NCBI RefSeq assembly: GCF_014633365.1
Contig: NC_068340.1
Location: 36,542,328 to 36,606,327 of the forward strand
DNA length: 64,000 bases
Direction: 5' to 3'
Source of the DNA: Diospyros lotus
Lineage: Eukaryota; Streptophyta; Magnoliopsida; Ericales; Ebenaceae
The notes below the pieces were generated by a model. The model saw only the letters and a list, made by a program, of their open reading frames with translations. It was not told the origin of the DNA and made no database searches. A program made the position numbers and the translations under genes. Of this stretch, positions 1-13,300 are shown piece after piece; the stretch's first letter is position 1, and the number at the start of each line of letters is the position of its first letter.

Positions 1-1684
1 TTCTCCAAACATTTTAATGACTTATTAACAAATAAGCTGTTAAAGCTTACAAGCTTTATAAATAGCTTATAAGCTCAAATGATTTAAAATAATCAAAATG
101 GGCTCATAGTATATAGTTTTATAGAAGGTATGCCAATAAATAGAAACTATTGGAAAGGTAGAAGTCATCTAAGTGACTTTTACTTTTTGTAGGATCAATG
201 CTTCTTATGTTTACGAGGATTTTATTGAAATATAATTATTTGGACTACATTATATGTATTCAGGGAAATGTATTTTGAAAATTTGAAATTAACATAACTA
301 GTCATACTAAGAAATGGTTTTTAACAATTAGGAGCTTGTTTGGCTCAGCTTATAAGAATAATGGGAGCTTATTTGCTAATAAGTTATGAAAGTATTTGGA
401 TGGAGCTTGATGAGGGTAATTTGAATATTTATGTAGTCAATGCTAGTTTATTTTTAATTAGTCTATAAGTTATAGGGTATGATCATACAAAATAAGTTGT
501 TGGAAGAGTATATAAGCTCTTCATAATTTACCAAATAAGTAGAAAAAACTAAAAATAATTGGAAACATGGTAACATGTAAAAAGATGGAGTGACACTTAT
601 TCAAAATAAAATAAATAAATCATAAAGTGATTTAGGCAAGCAGAAGAAGATGAATAGATACGTCTAAAAAAGAATAGAGTATGTGAAATGAACACTGACA
701 AGTGAAGTAGAGGAAGACTAGTAAAAACTTAGCAAAATCCCCTTAAATTATGACTTGAGATATATAGAGAGTTTGACTTCAACAATTTTGATCAAAGGAA
801 ACTTAGTTCAAAAATTTATCTACCTATTTGACAAATCATAAAAAGTTTATGAGTTGCCCAACTTATAAAATCTTCAAAAAGCTTATTTATTAAGATATAT
901 AGTATCCTGTAAATTAATTTTTTAAGCTTATAAGTTATGTTAAAATAAGTTCCAAGGCCGTTGTAGTGTCGATCAAGTAAATATGTACAAAGAGTTGGTC
1001 TCATTGTCATGCAATAAAATTTCTTTTTTAGCTTTAGATGGATTTTGTTATCACACAAAATGTCAAAAGCATTTCTCTATCTTAACCATTCTACCTTAAT
1101 TCTATGAATATCATCCTTAATAATTTTTCCCTTGTATTTTCAGACAATTGGTCCAATATGTTTGAATGGATCTTTTTTGTAAAATGATTTGATCTTTAAG
1201 ACTCACCATGATGTCATCGGCACTTTTATTTTTACTAAACTGACATATTTCATGATTAACATTTATTTCAAGTTTTGATGGCCAGTTGTCTCTAACCTAA
1301 CAAAAGAGGCTATAACTGAATTTATATTTCAACATTGCCTAACTAGACTGCCTGTTACAAACTTTTTAGACTAACACAAACTCGTATATTCATTTATTTT
1401 TTTTAATACTGCATGCTTGAATAGTTAAGCAGCCTATCTTCTCACAACCGGGAGGCTTTATTTCTTTCTTTCCCTCTGCAAGTTGATTTTTTTTGTATTT
1501 GTTTTTGTTTTGTTTGGGGAGTTTGATGTTTTAGAAACTAAAAAGAGGAATAGTGATTCGATCTTTGTTGAGATAAGGGAGTTGTTTGGTGCTTGTGACA
1601 TTACGATTCAAGTATGGATATCTATAAAAATTTCTCTTCGTTAGTTCTAGTTCATTGGAATAAATGCTTTCTTTACTTGTGCAG
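1..1684. other. Upstream flank or 5' intron of the EMF2-like gene
   Basis: AT-rich DNA with no convincing coding exon. Motifs such as AGCTTATAAG recur near 45-80, 345-400 and 920-935, which suggests old MITE-type repeat debris. A good splice acceptor (TTGTGCAG) ends at 1684, so at least the last part is intron, lying either in the 5' UTR or after an upstream coding exon. I could not find the usual N-terminal exon of this family here. Confidence 0.4.
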
Positions 1685-1712
1685 GTGCTGCAAAAGCAAG
1701 AGTACAGAGCCG

Positions 1713-2348
1713 ATGCGCTGTGAAGACTCTCATGTCCATTCGTCTGCGGAGGAGGAAATTGCTGCTGAAGAGAGCTTTTCGAGATACTGCTTACCTGTTG
1801 AGTTCTACAATATTCTGAAATGGCGTGCTACTAGAAATGTAATGTGCTTCATTTGCAAAATTTCCTAGGTTTCCTTGCCAAATTATGACTTGATGCAAGT
1901 GATGTGGTTAGGCTGTTAAAATTAATTTTCCCGTGTATATATGGTCATCTAATTTTCCACAGTTCGAGTTCCATAACTGGACGTAATGGTGATGCATGGT
2001 GGATGTCTTAACGGTTCATGTTGGGGCATTGTTTGCCTGATCCGATCATTTTATTTAAATATGTTCCTCTTGCATATTGAGCTGAAATGCAATGCCTAAT
2101 AAATTTCAAATTCTTCATATTTTTCTTTTTATTTCTTTGTTTCCTATTTCCCATTTTATATGTTTCTGACTGGATGCATGTCACTTTGCAGCCACCATAT
2201 CTTGAGAGATGTTTGCTGTACAAAAGACAAGCGAAGCAAAAGAAAAGGTCTGAAGTTCTTAAATTTGACATGTCTCTAATTTCTGTCATAAGCATTTTGG
2301 TTTTAATTGCTGCATCCCCAACAATTTCTGAGATCAGTAACTCAAGGA

Positions 2349-2382
<34 letters not shown>

Positions 2383-4296
2383 ATTGGACCTTGTTTTATG
2401 AATAATCAGATTCTGGCATGCATTTGGTCTGAAATCATGACCATATCAATAAGTAGGGGATAATATCCACAATCCAATTAACCACAAATTACGCATATTT
2501 GAATATCCACAAGTAGTGAACAATGAAGGTTTTCTGTTGAATCAGCATTGGTTTGGCTCTAAGAAGAAAGCAAGATCTATCTTAGGGTTTATTAGGAACT
2601 ACAAGCATGATCATAGATACAATCAAGCTGCAGGAAAATAAAGGAGGAACCTTGAATAGAAGGTTAGCCCACAGCTGAAGGTCTATGAGATCCTGGAAGT
2701 AATGAATGTGTTCCTTTGACCTTTTTATGCTCTCTATGATTGAAGTTGAGCTTTGTCTTATAACGTGGGCAAGAAAAAATCTTTTGATATCGTTGAGAGT
2801 AAAAATAATAATATAAAAGATAAAATTAATTTTTTATTTACCTGCTTAATTTTTTAGATGGCATAATGGTTTACAATTCAATTATCTTTTGTCATCAAGG
2901 AACATGCCAATGAACGTTAGAGAAGAAACCTCTTCTCTAATTCACTCAATTTCTGAATAAGCCTCAAACTGATTTTCTTTATTTTCTTAATCAAAACACA
3001 AATCACCAGCACTCTTTATATAGGCTAGGGTGGTACAAGAAATTTAAACGCTTTACATTATCTAGTAATACATGGCCAAACCAAAATTATATCTAGGAGT
3101 TTTAAACCAATTCATTAATTCTCTATGAATGTGGGATTGCTTAGTATTCCAACATGATTTGCTAATTTCTGAATCAAATCTGTTCAGTGGCTGAGTCCGA
3201 TGACTGAATCTTTAGAAACTGGACTTCTTGTAAGATTTTGGGTTTGGAGTTACTGTCCCTGTTCCTTTTAAGGTTAACATATTCAGTTTCTTCTTTTTAA
3301 TCTATAGGATCCAAATGACAATTGCCGTGGACACAGAATGCGGTGGATCACAAACTCATAGCTTCTGTCCTATGTTTGTGTTGTTGGCAAGGACAGTTTC
3401 TAACTCTGCTATGAGAGAGGTGGAAATATTTCTTCTGTTACTCTGTGGTTTAATCAATCCACTCCTTTCCTTTCTTACTTGGGAATCTTTTCTGCTTTTG
3501 CTGATGTCATTCAGGGAGAATATTCTACGCTTTATTGCTTCAGGCAGGCACGCCTCGTTACTTCTCTTAGTGCTGGTGGTGCGATGACTCGAGCTCAGGC
3601 AGATTTTATCCTTCCTGAGATTAACAAACTAGCAGCGCAGCTCAAATCTGAACCTCTTGCTATTTTGTTTGTGAGTTGTGGTATGACATGATATGTATAA
3701 TTTGTTAAGTTTGTGGAGATACAGATGCTTTCTATCACAATAGTTTGTAACTGTGGTGTGATTTTGCAGCCGAAGTGGCCAATTCTCTGAATGCCATTGG
3801 TCCAACTGAGAACCAGAATATTACAACTTTTCCATGTAAGATGTGCTTTAGTAGTAGAACTTCTTTGTTATGTAATTTCACTTATAATTTATGAAAACTT
3901 ATCCAAAATTGCTTAAGGAAGCACTCGTTTTTGGACTTTGCTCTGGAGCCATGCTTTGTACATGGATAACAAGAACGGACTACTGGATCATTAAGCATTT
4001 TACTTTGGTGTTTGGTTTGCCAAAAGTGATTTAGAATCACTTTATCCACCATTTTTTGGGTTAAAATAATGGCAAATTACAATGATCCCCTCTGAACTGA
4101 CACATGGTATCATCCCATTTCATTTTAAAATTGCAACAGTTACCTCCCTTCATTTTCAATAAAATGCCAATTTCATCCTTCTGCTAAAGTTATTTTATTA
4201 AAACTATTAAATGACCTAAAAATACTTTCTAATAATAATTTTGAGTGTTATATATTATAAACTCATATCGGTTTGTTTTCATAGATTGATATATGG

Positions 4297-4327
<31 letters not shown>

Positions 4328-7300
4328 CATGTCTTAGCTGGTTTTTTATCCAATTCTGGTGACTAAATGCTGAATGTTCAACTCCCAAATGTATGTCTCA
4401 ATTTTGGCCAGCCTGTGTTTTCTGTGTGCTTTTGGCAGATGTGTAGCTTCGCAACAGAATGAGATAGGAAGAAAATGGGGGAAGATTGATGGTAGACTGT
4501 ATGTTGGGGGATGCAAAATGGGCTGTGAGTTGGCCATTAAGAGAGTTAACTCAATGCACAGAGGGCCATCCATGGGGATAGGAGATGGCCGAATGCAGCG
4601 ATGGAGAGCTATAGTTGGAAGTATAATGCAGCTTCAAACAATGGGTTGGATAGAGATCCATCAAACTCACTGGATTGTGTGGGAGATATTGAACTAGTTT
4701 GGGACTGGACCAGGCAGCTTGCATTAAAGATTCTGTAACAGGATTTTGAAAATCTAGGTGGGGGACTTTAGACCTTAAATCAGCTGCTGGCTTCTGCTTG
4801 CTGTTTTACCCTGAGCTCACAATTGGGAAATACTCGTGGTGGAATCAGAGAGGAGGACTGTGACTCTGAGATGTTGATGTGCGTTTAGAATTGATCTTTT
4901 TTCTTTTTCGCTAGATAGAATCCATCTTTTCTGGTGGTAATATTTTTGTCCTTGGGGATGGAATGCTCAGGTGTGGCAGCTGGTGGTGGCTGTGTTCCTG
5001 CCCTGGGTGTGAGATTAAAGGTGGGTGAAGAATATTTAGCATATCATTAAGTGGAGAACTAAGGTTACAACGTTAATTTTACTTTTTCATTAACTGTCCT
5101 AACCTTCATAGGTAAAATTGGATATTTTATTTAAATGAGGAGAGGTTCAAGTGGCATTTTTAGATTTGGAGAGGGTAAAGTGATACCAAGTCTATTTCAA
5201 GTGAGGTCCTTGTAATTTTCCTCACAAAATAATCCATTATTTAGTTATTTTTCCGTGGAAAGGAATTGGTGGTGGTTGTGGATTATTTACCTGGATTGTT
5301 TGACAGTGTTAAGCATCTAAGTTTCAGAAATCATGGGGCAGTGCCTTATCCCATCTGTCATCCTTGTGCCAGCCAAATAATGTTCAAGGCGTTATAGTTC
5401 TCTGACTGGATCCTTGGTGAAAATTATTCCCTGGATGTCCCATCTCTTCCACCCCACAAGTCAAGGCTTCATCGGGTTTAGTTTACATATGCTTGTTAAC
5501 ATCAATTCAACAATAGTATAATTATTAAAATCATTTTGTATTTTTTTTTATTTTTAACTGAAGTTAGCCTTTAGACACATGGTACTCCTTTCATTTGGTT
5601 TAGAGAATTGTTGGGAAATTTTGGTACTTACTCCTGTCTAGTGATGGAATGTCTGATATTAGATAGAATAAGAAAAATAAGAGAGCCCTAATTTGGGCAT
5701 GTATGGTACTTCCATAAACTCTTAAAGCGTATTGTCTATATATATATTTTTAATTTTGTAACCAAAGTTGCCTTAGAAACATGGTATTTTTTCATTGGAT
5801 TACAGAATTATTGTGAATTTTTCTAACTCTTTCATTGAAATCGAATAGAATCAATTACCTTATGGAATAGTCCAATATTAAATAGAACACCATACAATTT
5901 ATTTAAGAATGTTTTGTATTTCCATCAACTCCTAATATGTTTTTGCTATGTTTTTTAATTAATCTTTTTTTGGGGGGGAGCAGCGGCTAAGGAACCAATC
6001 AGTTTTTTTAAAGCATGGCAATTTTCATTTGGATTTACAAAGGAAAAAAAAAAAAGAAAAGCAAATTTTTGTACTTGCTCTTTCATGGAAATATCTGTAA
6101 TATCCCAAAAAGCCTAGAGAATGATAGTATATATCGAGGATAAGTAAGTATTGTATTTGAGTGAATCTTCAAAACGATAATGTTTTGGCAGGGCAGGAGG
6201 GCTTTTTTGGAAACCCCCAAGGCTGCCCAAAACGGCAGCGTTTTGGGCCCTGGGTGGAGGGCCAAAATAGTAACCGCCTTGCTGTTTCACTTGGCGTGCT
6301 TCGCTTTGTCTTTTAGCCTACCTCTTCCCCGATCGCCGATGCTCTGCTTCACCTTTATACGATGCAATCTGCACCGCTTGAGTCTCCTTTAAATCAGCTA
6401 CAGTCGCCTCGGGATTCAACGAAAGACGGCCTCCGATTATCTACATCAATTAGGGTTTGTTGATCATTCTCTGTTTTTCATTCTTTCTGTATAGATGCTT
6501 TGTTTATTTTTCTCTCTAAGTTGTAAGCCTCTGATCTTAGCTTGTGGTTACGAGGCTGGTTTAATTTTTGAGAGATCGTTTTGGACAGTGAGATCTAAGA
6601 GTGCTCTTTGTTTGTAATCAGTGGCTATAAACGTTTTCATCCCTATAGTGTAGTGAACTCTCTTTTGCCGAAGCTCAATGTGGATGTAGCCCTCTTTAAT
6701 GGGTGAACCATGGTAAATCGTTTGTGTTTATGTTTTTGATTTATTTTATGTTTCAATGTATGATTTAGTCCATATCTTCGTGTATGAAATAGGCTTGTTT
6801 GTTTAAGTTATAAAGGGTTGATCTAGGGTTGAGTTCCGTCTCTACCCAACAGTAAGAAAAGAAGCAACACTAACTAGATACCTTTTGGGTTGAATGTAGA
6901 CAAAGAACTCCCGGGTTAAGCGTGCATGAGTTGGGGCAGCTCAAGGATGGGTGACCCATCAAAATAAGTTGTTTCGGTCATTCCTATCGCTCAATATGAG
7001 ATGTTACAGGTGGTATTAGAGTCAACCCTTAGTGAGGGCGGGGAGTGGCGCCGAGGCGCGAGGCCTTGAACAAGGAGCGTCTCCTGGTAGGCTTTTAGGA
7101 TAGTAGCTCCCAAAGAAAAAAAGATCTAGAACCAGTTATAAAGTCACATGACGAGGGCGTCATGTGCTTAAGGGGGGGAGAATGTAATACCCCAAAAGTC
7201 CAGAGAATGGTAGTATATATCAAGGATAAATAAGGAAGGAAACAACACTAGTTGGATACCTTTTGGGCTGAATGTAGGTAAAGAACTCTCGGGTTAAGCG

Positions 7301-10300
7301 TGCTTGAGCTGGGGAAGGTCAAGGATGGGTGACCCCTGGGAAGTTCACGTAGGCCTATCAAGGTAAGTTGTTTCAATCATTTCTATTGCTCAACGCAGAA
7401 TGTTACAATATCAATGATTTTATAACAAGTTTGTAGATTTTATAACAAGTTTGTATCAATTGGTGGATGATTAAGCAGATTTACACGAAAACTCTAAAGC
7501 TTAAGCATGACAGGGTGAAATTGGACTGAAACTCATAGTAGCTTATGATTAAATTAGCTAGATCCACATTCTGTGAATTTCCCTTGCATGTGTATGGGGC
7601 TTTGTGATTAGATGGTGTTCCTGTCATTTCACTGTTACACTCTGGGGGTTTCAATCGGGATTCGAGAAGAAAACATTGACATAATTTATGTTGCCAAAAT
7701 GTGGAAGAAAAAGAAAGGAAAAGAGAAAACTTGTGTTTGTACCCTTTTTCCTTGGAATAGTTCTTATTATAACATTTAGATAATTGACATTTATGATTGG
7801 TCCCTTAATTTTGCAAACTGATATCTGAGGCTGAATGCACTACATTATTAGTGATCTTGTGTTTTCTTATACATATGTTTTTATATCACCATTTATCTGG
7901 TAGTAGTAGAGCTATGTGAACTTGAAATGGACCTTATTTTTTGACAGAAATTTTCTTCTCCTCACTTGGTTCTGTATGTGCATGATAGCAAATTTTGAAG
8001 GGCACTGCTTATTGGGCAAGATATCAATGCAATCACTTCATTTGACATTGGAGAAGTCTCTAAACTTGAACGTAGGGGAGAGAGCTGATGTGGTGTCAAC
8101 TGTTCATATGCACTCTTGTTTCATGAAGGTATTCCATTCTGTCACATATGACTTTGCATACTTCTCATTAATAGGTATGCTGCTGTCACTATCTGAGGTG
8201 ACAACATTTGCATTCAAAAGGATATTTATCTTGTTTCCTGTCAAACAAATGAAACAGAGTTTATTCAAGCTTAAAAATCTTTGATGATGCTTTTCTTTCT
8301 TGCCTGCCTTCTTTCTTTCTTTTCTGACAGTCTCCGTTGCCATTGAAGGAGGTGAGAGTACAATGTTTGATCTGCTGCTGTTGATATTGAGATACTAACC
8401 ATTCCGCCAGGCATAAATGTCCACATTCTAAAATATATAACATCTACCCACAACAAGATTTAACCTTTTAAGCCACGTTTCTAAGAACACATACATCAAG
8501 AATAACTTTTCAAGATAAAACAATATTCTTACTCTAAGTCAGTCCATGAACAAGACATATAATGCTTCATTTTAATTTTCAAGTCTTCCACACATCAAAA
8601 TGAAGTCGTACTCCTACACAAAAGATCACTCTCAAAGTACAAAATTACTAACATTTTAGCACATTTCCTTCACAAATTGAAAATATACAGATTTGAAGGT
8701 TCCTTTTCTTCTTCTTTACTCTTCCATTGTCTCCTTTCTTTTGGACTTTCAGGCTTCATCTACACACGTAGAATGTACTATAAGTAAGGGTTACGAAAGC
8801 ATTTTTGTATGCATGAATGACATGAACATAATGTTCGAGCATGAAAAAGTTTTTTGTAAGTCACGGGTCTCCTAACTTGATTTCCCAACTTATTCACCAA
8901 ACTAATTAAATTGACCTAGCGCCCAATCTCGAGCCTCATTTACTCCTTGTCGGTTCAACTGAGCATGGTGAATAAACCCCCAAGACAATACAACAATCTA
9001 TGGCCATATATAGCTTCCATGAAATGCAAACAAACTCGTTATGCAATATAGTTTGACTTATGAACTGGAATGCTACTACAATAGTATTATTTACTGATAA
9101 TCCTTTTTATGTTAGTGAGGGTGAGCATTTGTGGCAACACTAAAGTTGTTCCTTTATGATTGGGAGGTTATAGGTTTGAGCAGGGGAGGCAATCTTTTTT
9201 GTCCAAAAAAATAAAATAAAAAGTAAAGAGTAAAACTGTGCACAACGTGGAAAGCCTTACGTACTTGGAGCACCCATTCTTTTCTGTTAATATCATCTGA
9301 TTTAACAATCACTTTTTTAACTTGGCCTGTACTGTAGTTAAAATAATGTTGTAGAAGTGCCATATAAATCGCCCTCTGCAAAAACTAAGGGAAAGGCTAC
9401 CTATACTCTTCCTCTCCCAAACTCTGCTGCATGGAGGTACTTTGCGTGCTGGTTTATGCCTTCTTCAAATTGAAATCCACATATATTTCCTTGGGAGGTT
9501 TAGGCATTTCACTTGTGTTTTCTTGTATGCTAGCAAACATACCGGGTTCTTGACTCTTGCATTAGAACATGTGCCGAGTGAAGTTGTAAAAGGGCCTCCC
9601 TGTTATTTTTTTATGGAAATTGCTTATATATATGCTTTAAAACAGATAAAATGAAAAATCAGAAGTATTCTCCTGGCAACTCTATTAATTTCCTAAAACT
9701 ATTAATGACAATTTTATGTAAACATCTTATTTTCAAGAACTATTTTTCTACTTTTAGAGTTCTTAAAAAAAAGATTCATGAAAAATGAAAACCACATGAA
9801 TAGATTGCATTTTGAAACTTCCCTCTTTTTCCTTTTTTCAAAGAACTCAAAAAATGTAAGGGTGGAAAATAAAATAAGAAAAACGAAAAGGGACCAATCC
9901 ATAATTCTGTTGTCGTTTAGAGTTAGGATAAAAATATCAGATGTCGTTGAGATTTTATCTAGTTTTATCCCTTCATTATAGTGCGACTCATCACTTTTCA
10001 CCCAAAGGTTTATGGTCTGGTTTGTTTAGTCTAATGCCTGCTCAGTACGTACCGGTGTGGAAACAATGCATATCAGCATTTTAGCAGAATGAATGAACTA
10101 TTTTGTGGGCCTAGTACTCGACATTTGGTTCTTCAGGTTCCATTTCATCTATGTTTTGCTCCCTGCACCATTTTGCGTCTCATAATAATCTGTATTTCCT
10201 TCTTTGCAGTTCAGTGGTATGGATGGCGATAAGCATATTGCAGTTTGGACTCCTTCTAGTTCTGGAACTCTGGTCAGTTTTGTTCCTAATCTTTGCATGA

Positions 10301-13300
10301 TTCTTCTGGGGAATTTGATTTAAATTCTTTGGTATTGTTTTTCTTCTGGATAATCATTGTTCTGTTGTTGATTACTGCTCTTTTTTTCATTGTTTGGATC
10401 ATAAAAGGATACACCAAAGCAAGTGGAAGTCATAATTTGTGCAAAAGAGGCCGGGCCAAAAGAAAAATCACATTATGATTTGTACTCTTATAATAAGGAC
10501 ATTGCTATGTCGTCATTGTTTCATCGGTATGTCTCATTTTCTTTCTTCACTCGTCTATCCATCTTGTTCATGCTTTATTTTTTCAGCATCAGTTTGCCTT
10601 TTTGTTCTTTTTGGAAACAGTTGCCGTAAGTATATTTGTTTGCCAATATTAATAACTTCGTTCTAGTTGGCAAATTATATTCTATTGGGTTCTCTAGAGC
10701 ATCCGAATAATAAAGTTACCTGTTGGTTAAGAACTGATATTTTTCTTGTGCTTTTTTTTGTTTTTGCATCTGTGAATCTATTTCTGTATACGAAACTAGA
10801 ATGTTGATTTGGAGAATGAATTGTGCTCATGATATGTTCTCCACTTTGGCGGGGAATTATATGTATCGATGGTTTTGATTATTGTGGCATCTTTTAGAGC
10901 ACTTTAAGTGAATTTGATTATAAAGAATTCTGACTCAAGAGTATTTCATTATTCATTTGTCGAAATCCTGATTCAGATCTCAAGATTCTAAAATTTTATG
11001 ATCCACTTTGACGAAAGTAATCCTCTCTTTTGTCTATTTCGGTTTTTAAATCACAATTGTCCATTAAACTTCAATTTCTTATTGAAACCCTCTCTTTTTA
11101 TGTTCTTTCACCTTTTATTTCTTGTATCATTTTTGCAATACATAGCAGTTCTCTTCTTTTTAGGGGTTTTAAAATTCCCTTTTTAGTACCCATGGTCTGT
11201 GTACTGCAACTGCAAAGTGTACCTACTAAAGATTTTTAATGGCATATATCCCTTTTTTGCTCTTGTTTATTTATCTTGTGTCAATTCTTTTTTATATCCA
11301 TTAAGTGCTAATTAAAAATGAGTTAGATTCATAAGACAAACTAATATACTCAAGACTTCTCTAATAAATTATTGATGCTCCTTTGATACCTGCCATCCTC
11401 ATTTGGCCAAAAATTTTTCATATCTCAATCTAACACAAGCTAATCTCAAAATACTTTCTTGATTTGCATCCATTAGATAGTGGTCATCGGTTGGTTTTTG
11501 ACACCACTCTCACCAAAAGTGCTAGATAAAAATGATTTATGATTCATAAGAGCAAGTAAATATACCCAAATGTATTAAGTAGAATACCAACATACAATGA
11601 GTCAATGACACACACTTTTTGCAAACCTCTTCTTTTCTATCATTTTTTTCTTCTTTTTCATATGTTGCAATACTTTTATTTTTACGCTCTTATATATGAT
11701 GCAGTATATATTTGCATGATCTATTATATTTTAATGTTATTGAATTAGTAACTCCATTTTATCTAAAAGTTAAAGTTGATAATAAAAAGTTAACTTTATT
11801 TTTTATATTATTATTTTTAGTCTCAACATGTCCTCTCACATGTAGCCAAATTTCATTAAATATATAATTATTTCAAACACATGCAATTATTTTACTATCA
11901 GGTTAGCTTTACTATCAAATTAGCAGTGAGATTTGAATCAAGAACATTTGTCTACTCTAATGCTATATTAAATCAATAACCATTATCTCATCTCAAAACT
12001 CAATGAGATTTGAGTCAAGAACATTTGTCTACTCTAATGCTATATTAAATCAATAACCATTATCTCATCTCAAAACTTAAACTAGTATATAGAGAGCTAA
12101 CTTTATTTTTCATCTTATTATTTTTACTCTCAATGGATATTTTATTTCTTTTTTATAATTTAAGTCTATTTGGTATTTATTTTGTAGAACTTTGAATAAA
12201 ATTACAAACGGTATGTAAAATACATAGATCACAGCAGAATAATCAAAATTGATTTGTCTAACGACTTCCGTGTATATGTTCACCCCTTGTTCGTTCGAGA
12301 CTCAAATGGTGATGTCAGAGATAGTATATGAACAACCAAAACTTGATTCTAATTATTGTATATTTTTCATTAATGTCATCTATGCCTACTTATAGATATC
12401 ACATAGATATAGATAGGCATATTTCTTTAAGAATTTGAATCTAATTCAAACTCTAATCACTTATCCCATCATATTGTTAAAATTTAAATACAAATGAATT
12501 TCAAACAAATTTAAATTCTAAATACTTATCTTATCATTAGGAACTTATCCCATTGTAACCGCAATTCTAACAACTTCTAAGAGATCATTTCCTATATAGT
12601 TTTTATACACTTTTCGTCTTTATTAGGAGAATATGGCCCACAATTTTATCCTACAATCATATACTATAAAATCCAAGAATAAGGCTACATAAAAACCTGA
12701 TTTTGAGAACCTTGGATGGGATCTCCAGAAATGAGCTTTCTGCTCTTGATCTTATCTTTCCTTTTTGCTTCATTCATAAGTAAGCCATTCTGCAAGCACG
12801 AAATGGGAAAGACTTTTGAATTTGTTCTGCACTCATTTTATTTCAAGGCAGTTAGATGTTCTCCATACTGAAAATTGGCTGCTTTCATGCATTCTTTGCA
12901 TTTGATGTACTGCTGCTTCCCCGGGTCATGTCTTCTGTCTGTCGTTGATCTTTTCCTCTTGTTTATAGGTTGAGAACTGGCAATGTCCTTTTCAACTACA
13001 GCTACTATAATAATAAATTGCACAAAACTGAAGGTATGATCAAAATCCCATTTGGTCCTTTTCTATTGTTCATGCTTATGTGAACGCATTTCTCTGGGAC
13101 TATGTTCAATGTGAAGAACTCAGTAAATGGTTGATATAAGTTAGGACTCAAAAGTGTCAGAGCTAATTAAGTTGACTAACACAGAATGTCATGCACATTA
13201 ATAACAATGACACACTGAAAATCTTTGATTTGCGCCTATTGCTGCAACCTTATCAAATATATAGCCAATCTAAATCACTTTGGATAGCGAGATTAAGGTT

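Noticed and set aside
1614..1712. Using the upstream ATG at 1614 as the EMF2 start
   Set aside because: It would translate the intron before the acceptor at 1684, and the residues do not resemble the family.
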